Assembly: GCF_008195825.1 (NCBI RefSeq) | Contig: NZ_CP043329.1 | Span: forward strand, 62,001-126,000 | Direction: 5' to 3' | Source of the DNA: Pedobacter aquae | GTDB lineage: Bacteria; Bacteroidota; Bacteroidia; Sphingobacteriales; Sphingobacteriaceae | Length of the DNA: 64,000 bases | In this document: one piece after another, positions 54,946 through 63,172 of the stretch | How positions within the stretch are numbered: position 1 is the first letter of the stretch | Layout of the letters: every line of letters starts with the position of its first letter | The notes under the pieces: model-generated | Told to the model about the DNA's origin: nothing | Databases searched by the model: none | The model's input: only the letters and a program-made list of their open reading frames with translations | Program-made: the position numbers and the translations under genes

Positions 54946-55800
54946 CACCGTATCCATAAAGCTTTTCTCCACCCTGTTAAAGATGATATAGCCTATACCA
55001 ACAGAAAGAAGCATGAAAATAATACTGTATAGAATATGCAGAGGATCTACGTAACCTTTGGAAAAAAGAACATATTTAAAACTCTCTACAACGGGAGATA
55101 GCGGATTGATATCTACCAGCCAACGAAAACTTTTACCTTGTAAATAGGAGAGGGGATAAATCACTGGGGTAGCATACATGAGTAGTTGTACTGCGAAAGA
55201 AAGCAAAACAGCAAAATCCCGATATTTTGTAGTGACCGAAGAAATGATGATGCCCAAACCTAAGCCAATCCCTGCCATCAACAAAACAATAAAGGGTATA
55301 AATAATAAATTTGCACTCAACTGTAAAGGATATCCATTAAAATGGTAATAAATAATGACAAATATTAATAAGGCAAATTGGATAGCAAATTTTACCATAT
55401 TAGAAATCACAACAGATAGCGGCATGACGATTCTGGGGAAATAAACTTTACCAAAAATGGAAGCATTGGAAGTAAAAGTACCCGAAGTACCGTTTAAGCA
55501 AGCTGCAAAATAGTTCCAAATCGTTAATCCGGCCATGTAAAAGGCCGCAGGTGCAATACCATCTGTAGGGATGCGAGCAATTTTGCCAAAAACCAATAAA
55601 AACATCATGGTGGTTAAAGCTGGCTGAATCACATGCCACATTGGCCCAAGAATTGTCTGTTTGTATTGAGCAACAAAATCACGCTTTACAAACAGCCACA
55701 TCAAGTCACGGTAGTGCCAAACCTCTTTCAACTGTAAATCAAACAGTTTGTTTTTGGGTTGTATTTCTAAATCCCACTCATTTTGGGCTTGTACCTTCAT
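54943..55800 (-). CDS. ABC transporter permease, Wzm-like polysaccharide exporter
   Basis: The membrane subunit of the exporter pair. It has 285 residues from MKVQAQNEWDLEIQPKNKLF; the frame is open to an ATG at 55884, but the extra N-terminus overlaps repeat sequence and looks spurious. The family-type start DLQLKEVWHYRDLMWLFVKR is followed by six hydrophobic segments, including PALTTMMFLLVFGKIARIP and YATPVIYPLSYL. It pairs with the Wzt-like ATPase. The stop codon is supplied by the repeat array. Confidence 0.9.
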   Translation of the reverse strand: MKVQAQNEWDLEIQPKNKLFDLQLKEVWHYRDLMWLFVKRDFVAQYKQTILGPMWHVIQPALTTMMFLLVFGKIARIPTDGIAPAAFYMAGLTIWNYFAACLNGTSGTFTSNASIFGKVYFPRIVMPLSVVISNMVKFAIQFALLIFVIIYYHFNGYPLQLSANLLFIPFIVLLMAGIGLGLGIIISSVTTKYRDFAVLLSFAVQLLMYATPVIYPLSYLQGKSFRWLVDINPLSPVVESFKYVLFSKGYVDPLHILYSIIFMLLSVGIGYIIFNRVEKSFMDTV

Positions 55801-55900
55801 GTTTTTTCTGTTGTTTTGTCTAATACGATTAACCATACACCATTGAACAACGGCTATCATCCCACTCTTTAAATCAAAACTCATTAAATCAAAAATATTA

Positions 55901-55932
55901 GGCTTCGACTCCGCTCAGCCTGACAATTCTTA
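55901..55932. repeat. dispersed CTTCGACTCC element, intact copy
   Basis: GGCTTCGACTCCGCTCAGCC followed by TGACAATTCTTA. Related copies are at 54579, 56554 and, reversed, 32306. Confidence 0.85.
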
Positions 55933-55980
55933 AAATGACTCTCTACTATCCACTATTAATTGCATCAAAAAATAATCTGG

Positions 55981-56259
55981 CTATTTATCATAATGACCTA
56001 GTGCAGAAATTACGAACACAGTTACAATATCTTCTTGTACTTTATAGATTAGTCGGTCTTTTTGATTTATTCTTCTGGACCAGAAACCGGATAGTTCATA
56101 TTTTAGGGGTTCTGGATTTCCAATTCCATGATAAGGAGTTTGGGCAAGCTCAATAAATATTTGCTCTATTTTTTTAATATTAGATTTATTGCCTGATTTG
56201 AAGTGTTTTTTGAGATGTTCTTCTGCAATTTTTTCTACTTTAATTGTAAACTTTCCCAT
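55981..56259 (-). CDS. YoeB/Txe-type mRNA interferase toxin
   Basis: A small RelE-superfamily ribosome-dependent RNase of 92 residues. The C-terminal YELSGFWSRRINQKDRLIYK and VTVFVISALGHYDK match the YoeB/Txe pattern, with conserved basic residues and a terminal His-Tyr. The antitoxin gene lies upstream and overlaps by 25 bases, the usual order for this class. It is located between polysaccharide genes but is unrelated to them. Confidence 0.88.
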   Translation of the reverse strand: MGKFTIKVEKIAEEHLKKHFKSGNKSNIKKIEQIFIELAQTPYHGIGNPEPLKYELSGFWSRRINQKDRLIYKVQEDIVTVFVISALGHYDK

Positions 56260-56444
56260 AGGTTGTTTGGGTCAACAGTTTTATAGCTAGGATTTTTTTC
56301 AGCCTTTTTTATCATATCTACAAATTCTGGATTATAAGGTGATTCCTCTAACTTTTTCTCAAAATTGATTTTAAGAGCCTTCATAAAAGCTTTTATAGCT
56401 GCCAATTGCTCTTTGTTCTCAGGATGTACGATTAAGGTTTCCAT
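56235..56444 (-). CDS. antitoxin of the YoeB-type module (DUF2683-like)
   Basis: A 69-residue protein starting METLIVHPENKEQLAAIKAF with a helix-rich middle (MKALKINFEKKLEESPYNPE). It is charged and probably partly disordered at the C-terminus (KTVDPNNLWESLQLK), where it would bind the toxin. The first gene of a two-gene operon with the toxin. The family name is from sequence resemblance; the antitoxin role follows from gene order. Confidence 0.8.
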   Translation of the reverse strand: METLIVHPENKEQLAAIKAFMKALKINFEKKLEESPYNPEFVDMIKKAEKNPSYKTVDPNNLWESLQLK

Positions 56445-56929
56445 ATGTCACAATTTTCTCTTACAAATTTACAGAAATATTTTTATTCACTATCGACCAT
56501 TAACTACCATACCAATCACTCCATCACAACTCACTCCATCAAAAATAATTGAAAGGCTTCGACTCCCACTTCGACTCCGCTCAGTGTGACAATTCTTACT
56601 CATAACTATTGACCATCGATCATTGACCATCAACCATAAACCAATCCCTAAATCAAAAATCACTCCATCAAAAATATCATCATCCACTAATGAACCAATG
56701 ACTCCCTACTAACCAACTAACCAACCAACAAACTAACCAACTAGACCCTAACCAACTAACCCCTAACAAACTAACCCACTAATCCCTAACCAACTAACCC
56801 TAACAAACTAACCAACTAGACCCTAACCAACCAACCAACTAGAACCTAACAAACTAACCCCTAACAAACTAACCAACTGGACCCTAACCAACCAACCAAC
56901 TAGAACCTAACAAACTAACCAACTAGTCC
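56445..56929. repeat. gene-free region with dispersed element and repeat arrays
   Basis: It contains a CTTCGACTCC element at 56554-56598 with a partial duplication (CTTCGACTCC appears twice), ACCATCGATC-type heptamers at 56600-56640, and from 56704 a 7-8-base periodic G-poor tract of AACTAAC, CAACCAA, CTAACCC and similar units. No coding potential is seen. Confidence 0.8.
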
Positions 56930-56938
56930 CTAACCAAC
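56704..56938. repeat. G-poor tandem array ending inside the glycosyltransferase gene
   Basis: Long run of AACCAACT, AACCCCT and AACAAACT units. It continues into the 3' end of the adjacent minus-strand gene, where CTA at 56930-56932 is that gene's TAG stop and the preceding codons give the final Val-Gly. Confidence 0.83.
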
Positions 56939-58051
56939 CAGTCTCTCAACCTCTCCCGAAAACTTCTCATATGCAAACTTCTCCAAACAAGCATGTTGAA
57001 TAGCTTTCTTCTCTTGTATGGATAATTTATTTTGAGACAAACTTTTTAGGGCTTCTTGAATAGCTTTGAAATCTCGAGGATTCACTAAAATACCAGCATC
57101 AGGGTTTTGTACAGCATCAATAGAGCCATCTTGATTTCCCGCTACTACTCGCAACCCACAAGCTTGCGCTTCAATAAACACCAGCCCAAAGCCTTCCTTT
57201 TCACTAGGTAAAACAAAAGCATCAGCAGCCTGGTAATAGTTGCTAATAGCTTCATCAGCAATAAATCCCGTGAGTATAATTTGTTTTTGTATGTTTAAGC
57301 TTATAGCCAAATCTTGTATACGTTGGTATTCTGCATCCTCGTATTTACCACCTAGCATATAATAAGCCGCTATACCTTCATCTTTTAGTGCAGCAATGGC
57401 TCGAATAACCAAATCATAATTTTTTTGTTGTTCGCTATTTTTTAAACGAGTCAAAGCAAAAAACAAAGGAGCATCAGCTGGAATAGCATAAAGCTTGCGG
57501 ATAGCAGATTCATCATCTTCCTTAATTTCTGGAATAACAAAATAAGGGTCAAGTGCATTGGGGACTACTTTTATCCTTTCAGCTTGTATAGCATGCCTTT
57601 TTGTTATTTCACTCTTCGTAAAGGCGCTTACCGCAATAATTTCATCTGCAACTTCTAATAACCTTCTTTTAAAGCCCTTTAAAGGTCGCCATACTTCAAT
57701 ACCATGTGTCCATAAAATAATCCGGCATGTTGGTTTTAGAAACTTGATAAAACAGGCAATAGGGGCCAGGTTAATATGACTTAATATGATGGTATTATAT
57801 TTGAATGCTGTAAAACAAGAAGCAAGAGCACCAAGTTTAGGCGATAAGCCATAAGCTTTAAAATGCATTTTTTTTACATAACGCTCATCCGCCAAGTCAT
57901 CATAAAGGGAAATCATCCGAAAATGTATTTTTCCTTCTTGCTGAAAATTCTGAAGAGCAAAGGCAATGCCTCTACATACTTTTTCTATGCCGCCAGTTAA
58001 ACTAAAAGTACGAAGAGTAAGGAAAAGAACTTTTTGAGGTTTGGGAATCAA
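56930..58051 (-). CDS. family 4 glycosyltransferase
   Basis: A GT-B enzyme of 373 residues: VLFLTLRTFSLTGGIEKVCR at the N-terminus, RIILWTHGIEVWRPLKGFKR, then PLFFALTRLKNSEQQKNYDL and AFVLPSEKEGFGLVFIEAQA with the E-x7-E donor site. It is the first gene of the polysaccharide region on the minus strand, and its last two residues and stop lie in a repeat array. Confidence 0.92.
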   Translation of the reverse strand: MIPKPQKVLFLTLRTFSLTGGIEKVCRGIAFALQNFQQEGKIHFRMISLYDDLADERYVKKMHFKAYGLSPKLGALASCFTAFKYNTIILSHINLAPIACFIKFLKPTCRIILWTHGIEVWRPLKGFKRRLLEVADEIIAVSAFTKSEITKRHAIQAERIKVVPNALDPYFVIPEIKEDDESAIRKLYAIPADAPLFFALTRLKNSEQQKNYDLVIRAIAALKDEGIAAYYMLGGKYEDAEYQRIQDLAISLNIQKQIILTGFIADEAISNYYQAADAFVLPSEKEGFGLVFIEAQACGLRVVAGNQDGSIDAVQNPDAGILVNPRDFKAIQEALKSLSQNKLSIQEKKAIQHACLEKFAYEKFSGEVERLVG

Positions 58052-58573
58052 GAATTTAGGTTAGTTCAAGCGGTTTAGACAAGCCCAAAAATAAAAAGAG
58101 GAAATTGCAGTTGTTATGTGTGTATGAGTTAGAACTTTTAGCATGATGCACAGCTTCGCTTCCTCAGTCCCAAATTTATAAAATGGGCTAAGTGCTTTCG
58201 TCTGTAAAATTATCATAATTTATGAAAGCCAAAGTAGGTTTTTTTAAAAAATTCATATCTCATAATTTATAATCATTGATAATCAAAAAAATGCTATGGA
58301 CACCTCTATCAGTTTTCTAGTTACTAAAAATCAAAATGATATATCTTTGTAGTGTTAAGTTTTAAATGTTAAGATTTAATAACTGACTTTAGTCCTGCTT
58401 AAATAAGCATCTTAAGCCAATTGCAAGGTATCCTCCCCTTGGAGGAGGTGCAGGAGGAGGAAAAAGATGAAAAACCTAAATAAACACTACTTCACAAAAT
58501 TTTTCTACTTCACAATCATAACATTTCCTTTTTAAGAAAATTATTTCTATAATTACCCTACATTTTAAACTGT
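58052..58573. other. intergenic region without clear genes
   Basis: 58421-58460 holds a third copy of the AAGGTATCC...GGTGCAGG repeat, here with CCTCCCCTTGGAGGAGG, which can form a small hairpin. Otherwise I see only AT-rich sequence that should hold the promoters of the divergent genes; none matches the consensus well. Confidence 0.5.
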
Positions 58574-58663
58574 ATGGAACACATCTACTATCAACTGCTT
58601 ATGGCATTATGCTGTGCTTTTTTCTTAAAGCAAACATTACTCGGCGAATTCTACAATACTTAA
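58574..58663 (+). CDS. possible 29-residue small protein
   Basis: ATG at 58574 opens a 29-codon ORF, MEHIYYQLLMALCCAFFLKQ plus nine residues, with a hydrophobic middle that could insert in a membrane. It ends 20 bases before the DUF1016 gene. Nothing else supports it, and it may be a chance ORF. Confidence 0.2.
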   Translation: MEHIYYQLLMALCCAFFLKQTLLGEFYNT

Positions 58664-58682
58664 TCGCATAATCCCTTTACAA

Positions 58683-59708
58683 ATGCTGATTAACGAAACC
58701 ATCATTACAGACATTAAAAACATTATAGCCCATTCAAAAGACAAGGCTATAAAAGCTGTTGATCACCAAAGAACTTTAATGTATTGGCATATAGGGGAAC
58801 GTATATTTGAAGAAGAACAAAAAGGAAAAGACCGGGCAGATTATGGGACTTTTCTTATTAAATACCTTTCAGAACAGCTACAACCAGAATTTGGTAGTGG
58901 TTTTTCAATCAGACAAATTAATCTTTACAGACAATTTTATCGCACTTTTACAAATGTGCATACACTGTATGCGCAATTAAGTTGGAGCCAGTATAAACTA
59001 TTACTAAGTGTTAATAGTCAAGATAAGAGAGAATTTTATATCGCCGAAACAATAAAGAACAACTGGACCGTAAGACAATTAGAAAGGCAAATTCACACCA
59101 GCTTATACGAACGCTTGCTGTTGAGTAATGATAAAGAAAGTGTACTCGCAGTAGCCAAAAAAGAAAAATTACCTTCCGATGCTAAAGAAATCATCAAAGA
59201 TCCCATGTTTCTGGAATTTCTTGGACTTAAAAAAGAATCAGCTTATTACGAGCGTGATTTAGAATCAGCAATTATCACACATCTTCAGGAATTTCTATTA
59301 GAGCTAGGGAATGGTTTTTCATTTGTTGCAAGGCAAAAAAGAATACATATAGAAGGTGATGAGTTTTTTGTAGACCTAGTATTTTATAATCGCATTTTGC
59401 AGTGCTTTGTTATTATTGAAATAAAAACGCATAAGCTTACCCATCAAGATATTGGACAACTACAGATGTATGTCAATTATTACGACAGAACAGAAAAGTT
59501 ACCACATGAAAACTCCACCATTGGCATTTTATTCTGCGCTGATAAAAATGATGCAGTAGTAAAATTTACACTCCCAGAAAATCAGAAGCAAATTATTGCC
59601 AGCCAGTATGAGTTATACCTGCCTACTGAGCAACAGTTAATGGCAGAACTAAATAAAGAATTAGAAAACTTTGAAGAAAGAGATAAGCCTAAAAAAGAGA
59701 TACAATAA
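58683..59708 (+). CDS. PDDEXK nuclease-domain protein (DUF1016, YhcG family)
   Basis: It has 341 residues. An N-terminal DUF1016 helical domain (about 1-150: YWHIGERIFEEEQKGKDRAD, YGTFLIKYLSEQLQPEFGSG, LSWSQYKLLLSV) is followed by a PDDEXK-type nuclease domain (about 195-320), with YERDLESAIITHLQEFLLEL, FVDLVFYNRILQCFVIIEIK and GQLQMYVNYYD. The Asp and Glu-x-Lys of the nuclease site are visible in FFVDLVFY and IIEIK. The family is common in accessory DNA; a defence or DNA-processing role is suspected but not established. Confidence 0.9.
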   Translation: MLINETIITDIKNIIAHSKDKAIKAVDHQRTLMYWHIGERIFEEEQKGKDRADYGTFLIKYLSEQLQPEFGSGFSIRQINLYRQFYRTFTNVHTLYAQLSWSQYKLLLSVNSQDKREFYIAETIKNNWTVRQLERQIHTSLYERLLLSNDKESVLAVAKKEKLPSDAKEIIKDPMFLEFLGLKKESAYYERDLESAIITHLQEFLLELGNGFSFVARQKRIHIEGDEFFVDLVFYNRILQCFVIIEIKTHKLTHQDIGQLQMYVNYYDRTEKLPHENSTIGILFCADKNDAVVKFTLPENQKQIIASQYELYLPTEQQLMAELNKELENFEERDKPKKEIQ

Positions 59709-59726
59709 CCTATAATTTAAAAGCCT

Positions 59727-59834
59727 ATGAGTTTAAATAAATTCCCTCAAGAACCAGCCACCTTATACAACCATAAACGTATTTGTGTAACTGGGAAGCT
59801 TACAGAGTATAAAGGAAAATTGCTTTGGTTATAA
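59727..59834 (+). pseudogene. 35-codon fragment resembling an OB-fold (RICVTGKLTEYKGK) domain
   Basis: MSLNKFPQEPATLYNHKRIC followed by VTGKLTEYKGKLLWL and a stop. The phrase CVTGKLTEYKGK is typical of small OB-fold domains that continue with PQI-type strands, absent here. It is probably a decayed remnant. It follows the DUF1016 gene by 18 bases. Confidence 0.35.
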
Positions 59835-59965
59835 ATGGGGTGGGACAGGTTAAATAATATAATATGTTTTTATAGGGTGTTATGCGATATAGGATAGCAG
59901 ATATTACAAGTTAGGGGAAGGATATAAGGACATCGCAGAATCAATTTCTATCATATTTTAACAAC

Positions 59966-60985
59966 ATGGAAAATTTAAAAGAAATTCTCGCAACACCGAA
60001 ACAAATAGGTCTTTTACTAGGTGCGGGTGTATCCAAAGCTTGTGGTTTACCAAATATTTATGATTTAACTATAAAAGCAAAGGAGTTAATAAAAAATGAA
60101 CACTTTTTAGGCTTATTAGAAGATATTGATACAGTTGAAGATATATTAAATAAAACACAACAATTAAGAGTATTACTAAAATCAGGTAAAGAAATCAATA
60201 GTTTAAAAGAAAGTGATATACATGATATTGAGAAAAATATAAAGCAAGTTATTTTTGACGAATTATCCATTGAAATTAATACTGAAAACTTTTACAAATT
60301 AATTGTTTGGTTAAATTTTATTAATAGAGATTACGAAAAAGAAATCTTTACACTTAACTATGATTTATTGGTTGAAGAAGCTTTAGAAAAGGCCACTTTA
60401 CCTTATTTCAGTGGTTTTGTTGGTAACGTAAAACCTTTTTTTATTACAGATTCAGTTGAAGATTTTCAAGGGATTTATGTTAAGCAAAGTTTTGTTAAAC
60501 TATGGAAATTACATGGTTCATTAAACTTCGCAAAAGATAAAGATGATAAAATTTATATTGACAATAATATAGGTGAATCTTCTGAAAATCTTTTGATTTA
60601 TCCTTCCATGGATAAATATCTATCTTCTAGAAAAGCTCCATATATCTCCTATTTAGATAGATTTCGTAAATATCTTATTGATAGAGAAAAAATTGTTTTT
60701 GTTCTAGGTTACTCATTTTGTGATGATCATATCAATGAAGTTATTATTAATGGGCTGAGTAATAATTACAGATTATCTGTAATTGCGTTCGCATATGATG
60801 AAACTACTTTTAATAAAGGAAAAGAATTATTAGGATCTCATCCTAACTTTTCTATTTATACAGATAAGAAAAAATATACTAACAGAAAGGAAAGTGAATT
60901 CGACAACGAAACAAACATTGGAGATTTTAATAATTTCATTTCAATTATAGATGAAATTTCATTTTCAAAAACTAATCAGGAATAG
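59966..60985 (+). CDS. SIR2-family protein, predicted NAD-consuming effector of a SIR2-HerA system
   Basis: It has 339 residues, with no signal peptide. The SIR2-like fold is indicated by LLLGAGVSKACGLP at residues 14-27, Asn131/Asp133 in FTLNYDLLVEE, His183 in LWKLHGSLNF and the second Rossmann element IVFVLGYSFCDDHI. In known SIR2-HerA anti-phage systems the SIR2 protein degrades NAD+ when activated, together with a HerA ATPase. The HerA-like gene follows after 17 bases, which strongly suggests this pairing. Activity has not been shown for this protein. Confidence 0.9.
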   Translation: MENLKEILATPKQIGLLLGAGVSKACGLPNIYDLTIKAKELIKNEHFLGLLEDIDTVEDILNKTQQLRVLLKSGKEINSLKESDIHDIEKNIKQVIFDELSIEINTENFYKLIVWLNFINRDYEKEIFTLNYDLLVEEALEKATLPYFSGFVGNVKPFFITDSVEDFQGIYVKQSFVKLWKLHGSLNFAKDKDDKIYIDNNIGESSENLLIYPSMDKYLSSRKAPYISYLDRFRKYLIDREKIVFVLGYSFCDDHINEVIINGLSNNYRLSVIAFAYDETTFNKGKELLGSHPNFSIYTDKKKYTNRKESEFDNETNIGDFNNFISIIDEISFSKTNQE

Positions 60986-61002
60986 AATTTAGCCCTTTAA
61001 TT

Positions 61003-62769
61003 ATGAATCGGAATAATATTGATAGTGGCAAAATTGGTCAGGTAATAGAAGTAAATACTGAACGGGTTATAGTTGAAGTTAGTAATGAACTTGATAATTA
61101 TAATATAATTCATAATGGAACATTACATAGAGTTGGACAAGTTGGTAGTTTTGTGAAAATTATAAATGGTCTTTGCTGTGTTTATTGCGTTGTCGAATCT
61201 TTTTCAACGTATATGCAAACTGGTGATATTGCTATAAATAAGAAGGTAATTAATGTCTCTTTACTTGGGTATAAAAACATTAATGGAGAATTTGAAAGTG
61301 GTGCTAAGATTACACCAAGCATTGCAGATTCGGTTTTTTTAATCGATGAAGATGATATTAATATCATTTTCAAATCAGATGTGAAATTCCCAGTTGAAGT
61401 TGGTAAAAATTATTTTTCTAATAGTCTTCCTGTTTATTTGAATCTTAATGAATTTGTACTAAAGCACTCGCTTATAGTTGGAAGTACAGGAAGTGGTAAA
61501 TCAAATACAGTTGCTTATCTACTTAATAATATAACCACAAAATATAAAAGTTCTAGGATTATAATTATTGATATTCATGGTGAATACATGAAATATCTCG
61601 GTGAAAATGCTTACGAATTTTCTATTTATGACCCAACAAAGAAATTAGTATTACCTTATTGGATGCTTGATTTCGATATCCTTTGTAGATTATTTGGATT
61701 AGGTAATAGTTTAACTTCTTCATCTATAATTGATGTATTTAGAGATAGAATTCTTCAAATGAAGAAGGAATTTATTAATGGGAATGATGAGCTTAAGAGC
61801 AAAATAAAACTTGCAGATATAAATATTAACTCTCCTATTCCTTTTAATATTAAAACTATCTGGTTCGAGTTTTATAAAAGAGGTTATGGTACTTTTAATA
61901 ATACTTCGAGAGAATTCGGAGATTTTGCCTATATGAAAGCTGATAATCAGGATGATTTAATTGGAAAAGCAGAAGAATTAATTAAGCCTGTGTTTAAACC
62001 ATACACCTCATTAAATAGTGCTCCTTTTAAATCTAATGAGTCTAATTATAAAAATATTGCAGATAACATTGAAAATTTATTACGTAATGAAGACTTTAAG
62101 TTTGTTTTTGGCGATGATGAATATATAAAAGGAGATAAAGGCATAGCAGAATTAATAGAATCTTGGATAGAAAATGACAAACAAATAAGTGTTTTAAATC
62201 TAAGCGGAATACCATATAATATACTAGATGTGGTTATAGGGGTACTTTCAAACCTATTATTTGATACAGTATATTATACTTTAAAAATTAATGCCAAAAA
62301 ATTTGAAGGTAGACCATTATTAATTTGTTATGAAGAAGCACATCGTTATTTAAACTCTGGCACTCAAAACAGTTTTTCTCAAAATGCTGTGGAGAGAATA
62401 ATGAAAGAAGGTAGAAAATTTGGATTAGGTGCAATGATAATATCACAAAGACCTGTTGAAATACCTAATACTGTAATATCTCAGGTTAGTACTTTTATAG
62501 CTTTACGTTTAACTAACAGTGACGACCAATCTAGAGTAATAAGCTTTGCCCCAAATAATTTTTCGATGTTTTTAAAATCTTTGCCGTCTTTAGGTAATGG
62601 TGATGCATTTGTAATTGGAGAGTCTATGAAAATACCGATGAAAGTTAAAATACCTTTATTAGAAACTGTTAAGAATATAAACTTTGCTGAAAAAATTGGA
62701 GCATGGAATCAAGATAGACCTGATAATTTAAGTTATAATGATACAGTTATAAGTTGGATGCAAAAATAA
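61003..62769 (+). CDS. HerA-like ATPase / DUF87 helicase
   Basis: It has 588 residues. An N-terminal beta-barrel (HAS-like) domain of about 90 residues (GKIGQVIEVNTERVIVEVSN) is followed by a FtsK/HerA ATPase core: Walker A GSTGSGKS (160-167), IIIIDIHGEY, catalytic Glu residues at 444-445 in CYEEAHRYL, and the sensor/arginine-finger region SQRPVEIPNTVISQVSTFIA with RLTNSDDQSR. HerA forms hexamers. With the SIR2 gene before it, it fits the two-gene SIR2-HerA defence arrangement. A KTSC-type gene follows after 24 bases. Confidence 0.92.
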   Translation: MNRNNIDSGKIGQVIEVNTERVIVEVSNELDNYNIIHNGTLHRVGQVGSFVKIINGLCCVYCVVESFSTYMQTGDIAINKKVINVSLLGYKNINGEFESGAKITPSIADSVFLIDEDDINIIFKSDVKFPVEVGKNYFSNSLPVYLNLNEFVLKHSLIVGSTGSGKSNTVAYLLNNITTKYKSSRIIIIDIHGEYMKYLGENAYEFSIYDPTKKLVLPYWMLDFDILCRLFGLGNSLTSSSIIDVFRDRILQMKKEFINGNDELKSKIKLADININSPIPFNIKTIWFEFYKRGYGTFNNTSREFGDFAYMKADNQDDLIGKAEELIKPVFKPYTSLNSAPFKSNESNYKNIADNIENLLRNEDFKFVFGDDEYIKGDKGIAELIESWIENDKQISVLNLSGIPYNILDVVIGVLSNLLFDTVYYTLKINAKKFEGRPLLICYEEAHRYLNSGTQNSFSQNAVERIMKEGRKFGLGAMIISQRPVEIPNTVISQVSTFIALRLTNSDDQSRVISFAPNNFSMFLKSLPSLGNGDAFVIGESMKIPMKVKIPLLETVKNINFAEKIGAWNQDRPDNLSYNDTVISWMQK

Positions 62770-62793
62770 AAATAAATTAAAAACAAAATAATT

Positions 62794-63042
62794 ATGGAAT
62801 TAGAATGGCAAGAAATTGGGTACGACTCAAAAGATATGGAAAGAATTGCCCATGATGGAGTGAATATGTACGTGGAATTTTTAACAGGCAGATGTTATAA
62901 ATATCCTAACTTACCTTATGAAATATTTCAAAGAATTTTGAATAAAGAAGTCATAAGTAAAAGTGAAGGAAAACCATCGTATGGTGCTACGTTACACCAA
63001 TTAGTAATTAAAGGAGGATATAAAGGTGAGCAATATAAATAA
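62794..63042 (+). CDS. KTSC-domain small protein
   Basis: It has 82 residues. The order IGYDSKDMERIAHDGVNMYV, EFLTGRCYKYPNLPYEIFQR fits the KTSC-domain pattern (a first-strand hydrophobic segment, then Gly-x-x-Tyr-x-Tyr and Pro). The last third (KSEGKPSYGATLHQLVIKGG) is less typical. KTSC domains are short and of uncertain function and also occur in accessory genes. Gene spacing suggests it is the third gene of the SIR2-HerA operon; its role could be as a partner or regulator. Confidence 0.75.
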   Translation: MELEWQEIGYDSKDMERIAHDGVNMYVEFLTGRCYKYPNLPYEIFQRILNKEVISKSEGKPSYGATLHQLVIKGGYKGEQYK

Positions 63043-63060
63043 ATACGAAAATAAATCCCA

Positions 63061-63138
63061 GCCACTAACATCGGTTTGTGCTTTGTTGACAGTAAAGCGC
63101 TTCGAAAACGCCACCTCCGCCAAGCACCAAAACGTGGC
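63061..63138. repeat. long imperfect hairpin, attC-like site upstream of a possible cassette
   Basis: GCCAC (63061-63065) pairs with GTGGC (63134-63138), and CGGTTTGTGCTT (63072-63083) with AAGCACCAAAACG (63122-63134) with one bulge and one mismatch. The loop is about 40 bases. The phrase CCACTAACATCGGTTTG...CCACCTCCGCC resembles sequences I know from Bacteroidetes accessory gene boundaries. Confidence 0.45.
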
Positions 63139-63172
63139 ATTATAAACAGACAATCTGTAAGAAAACTACATT

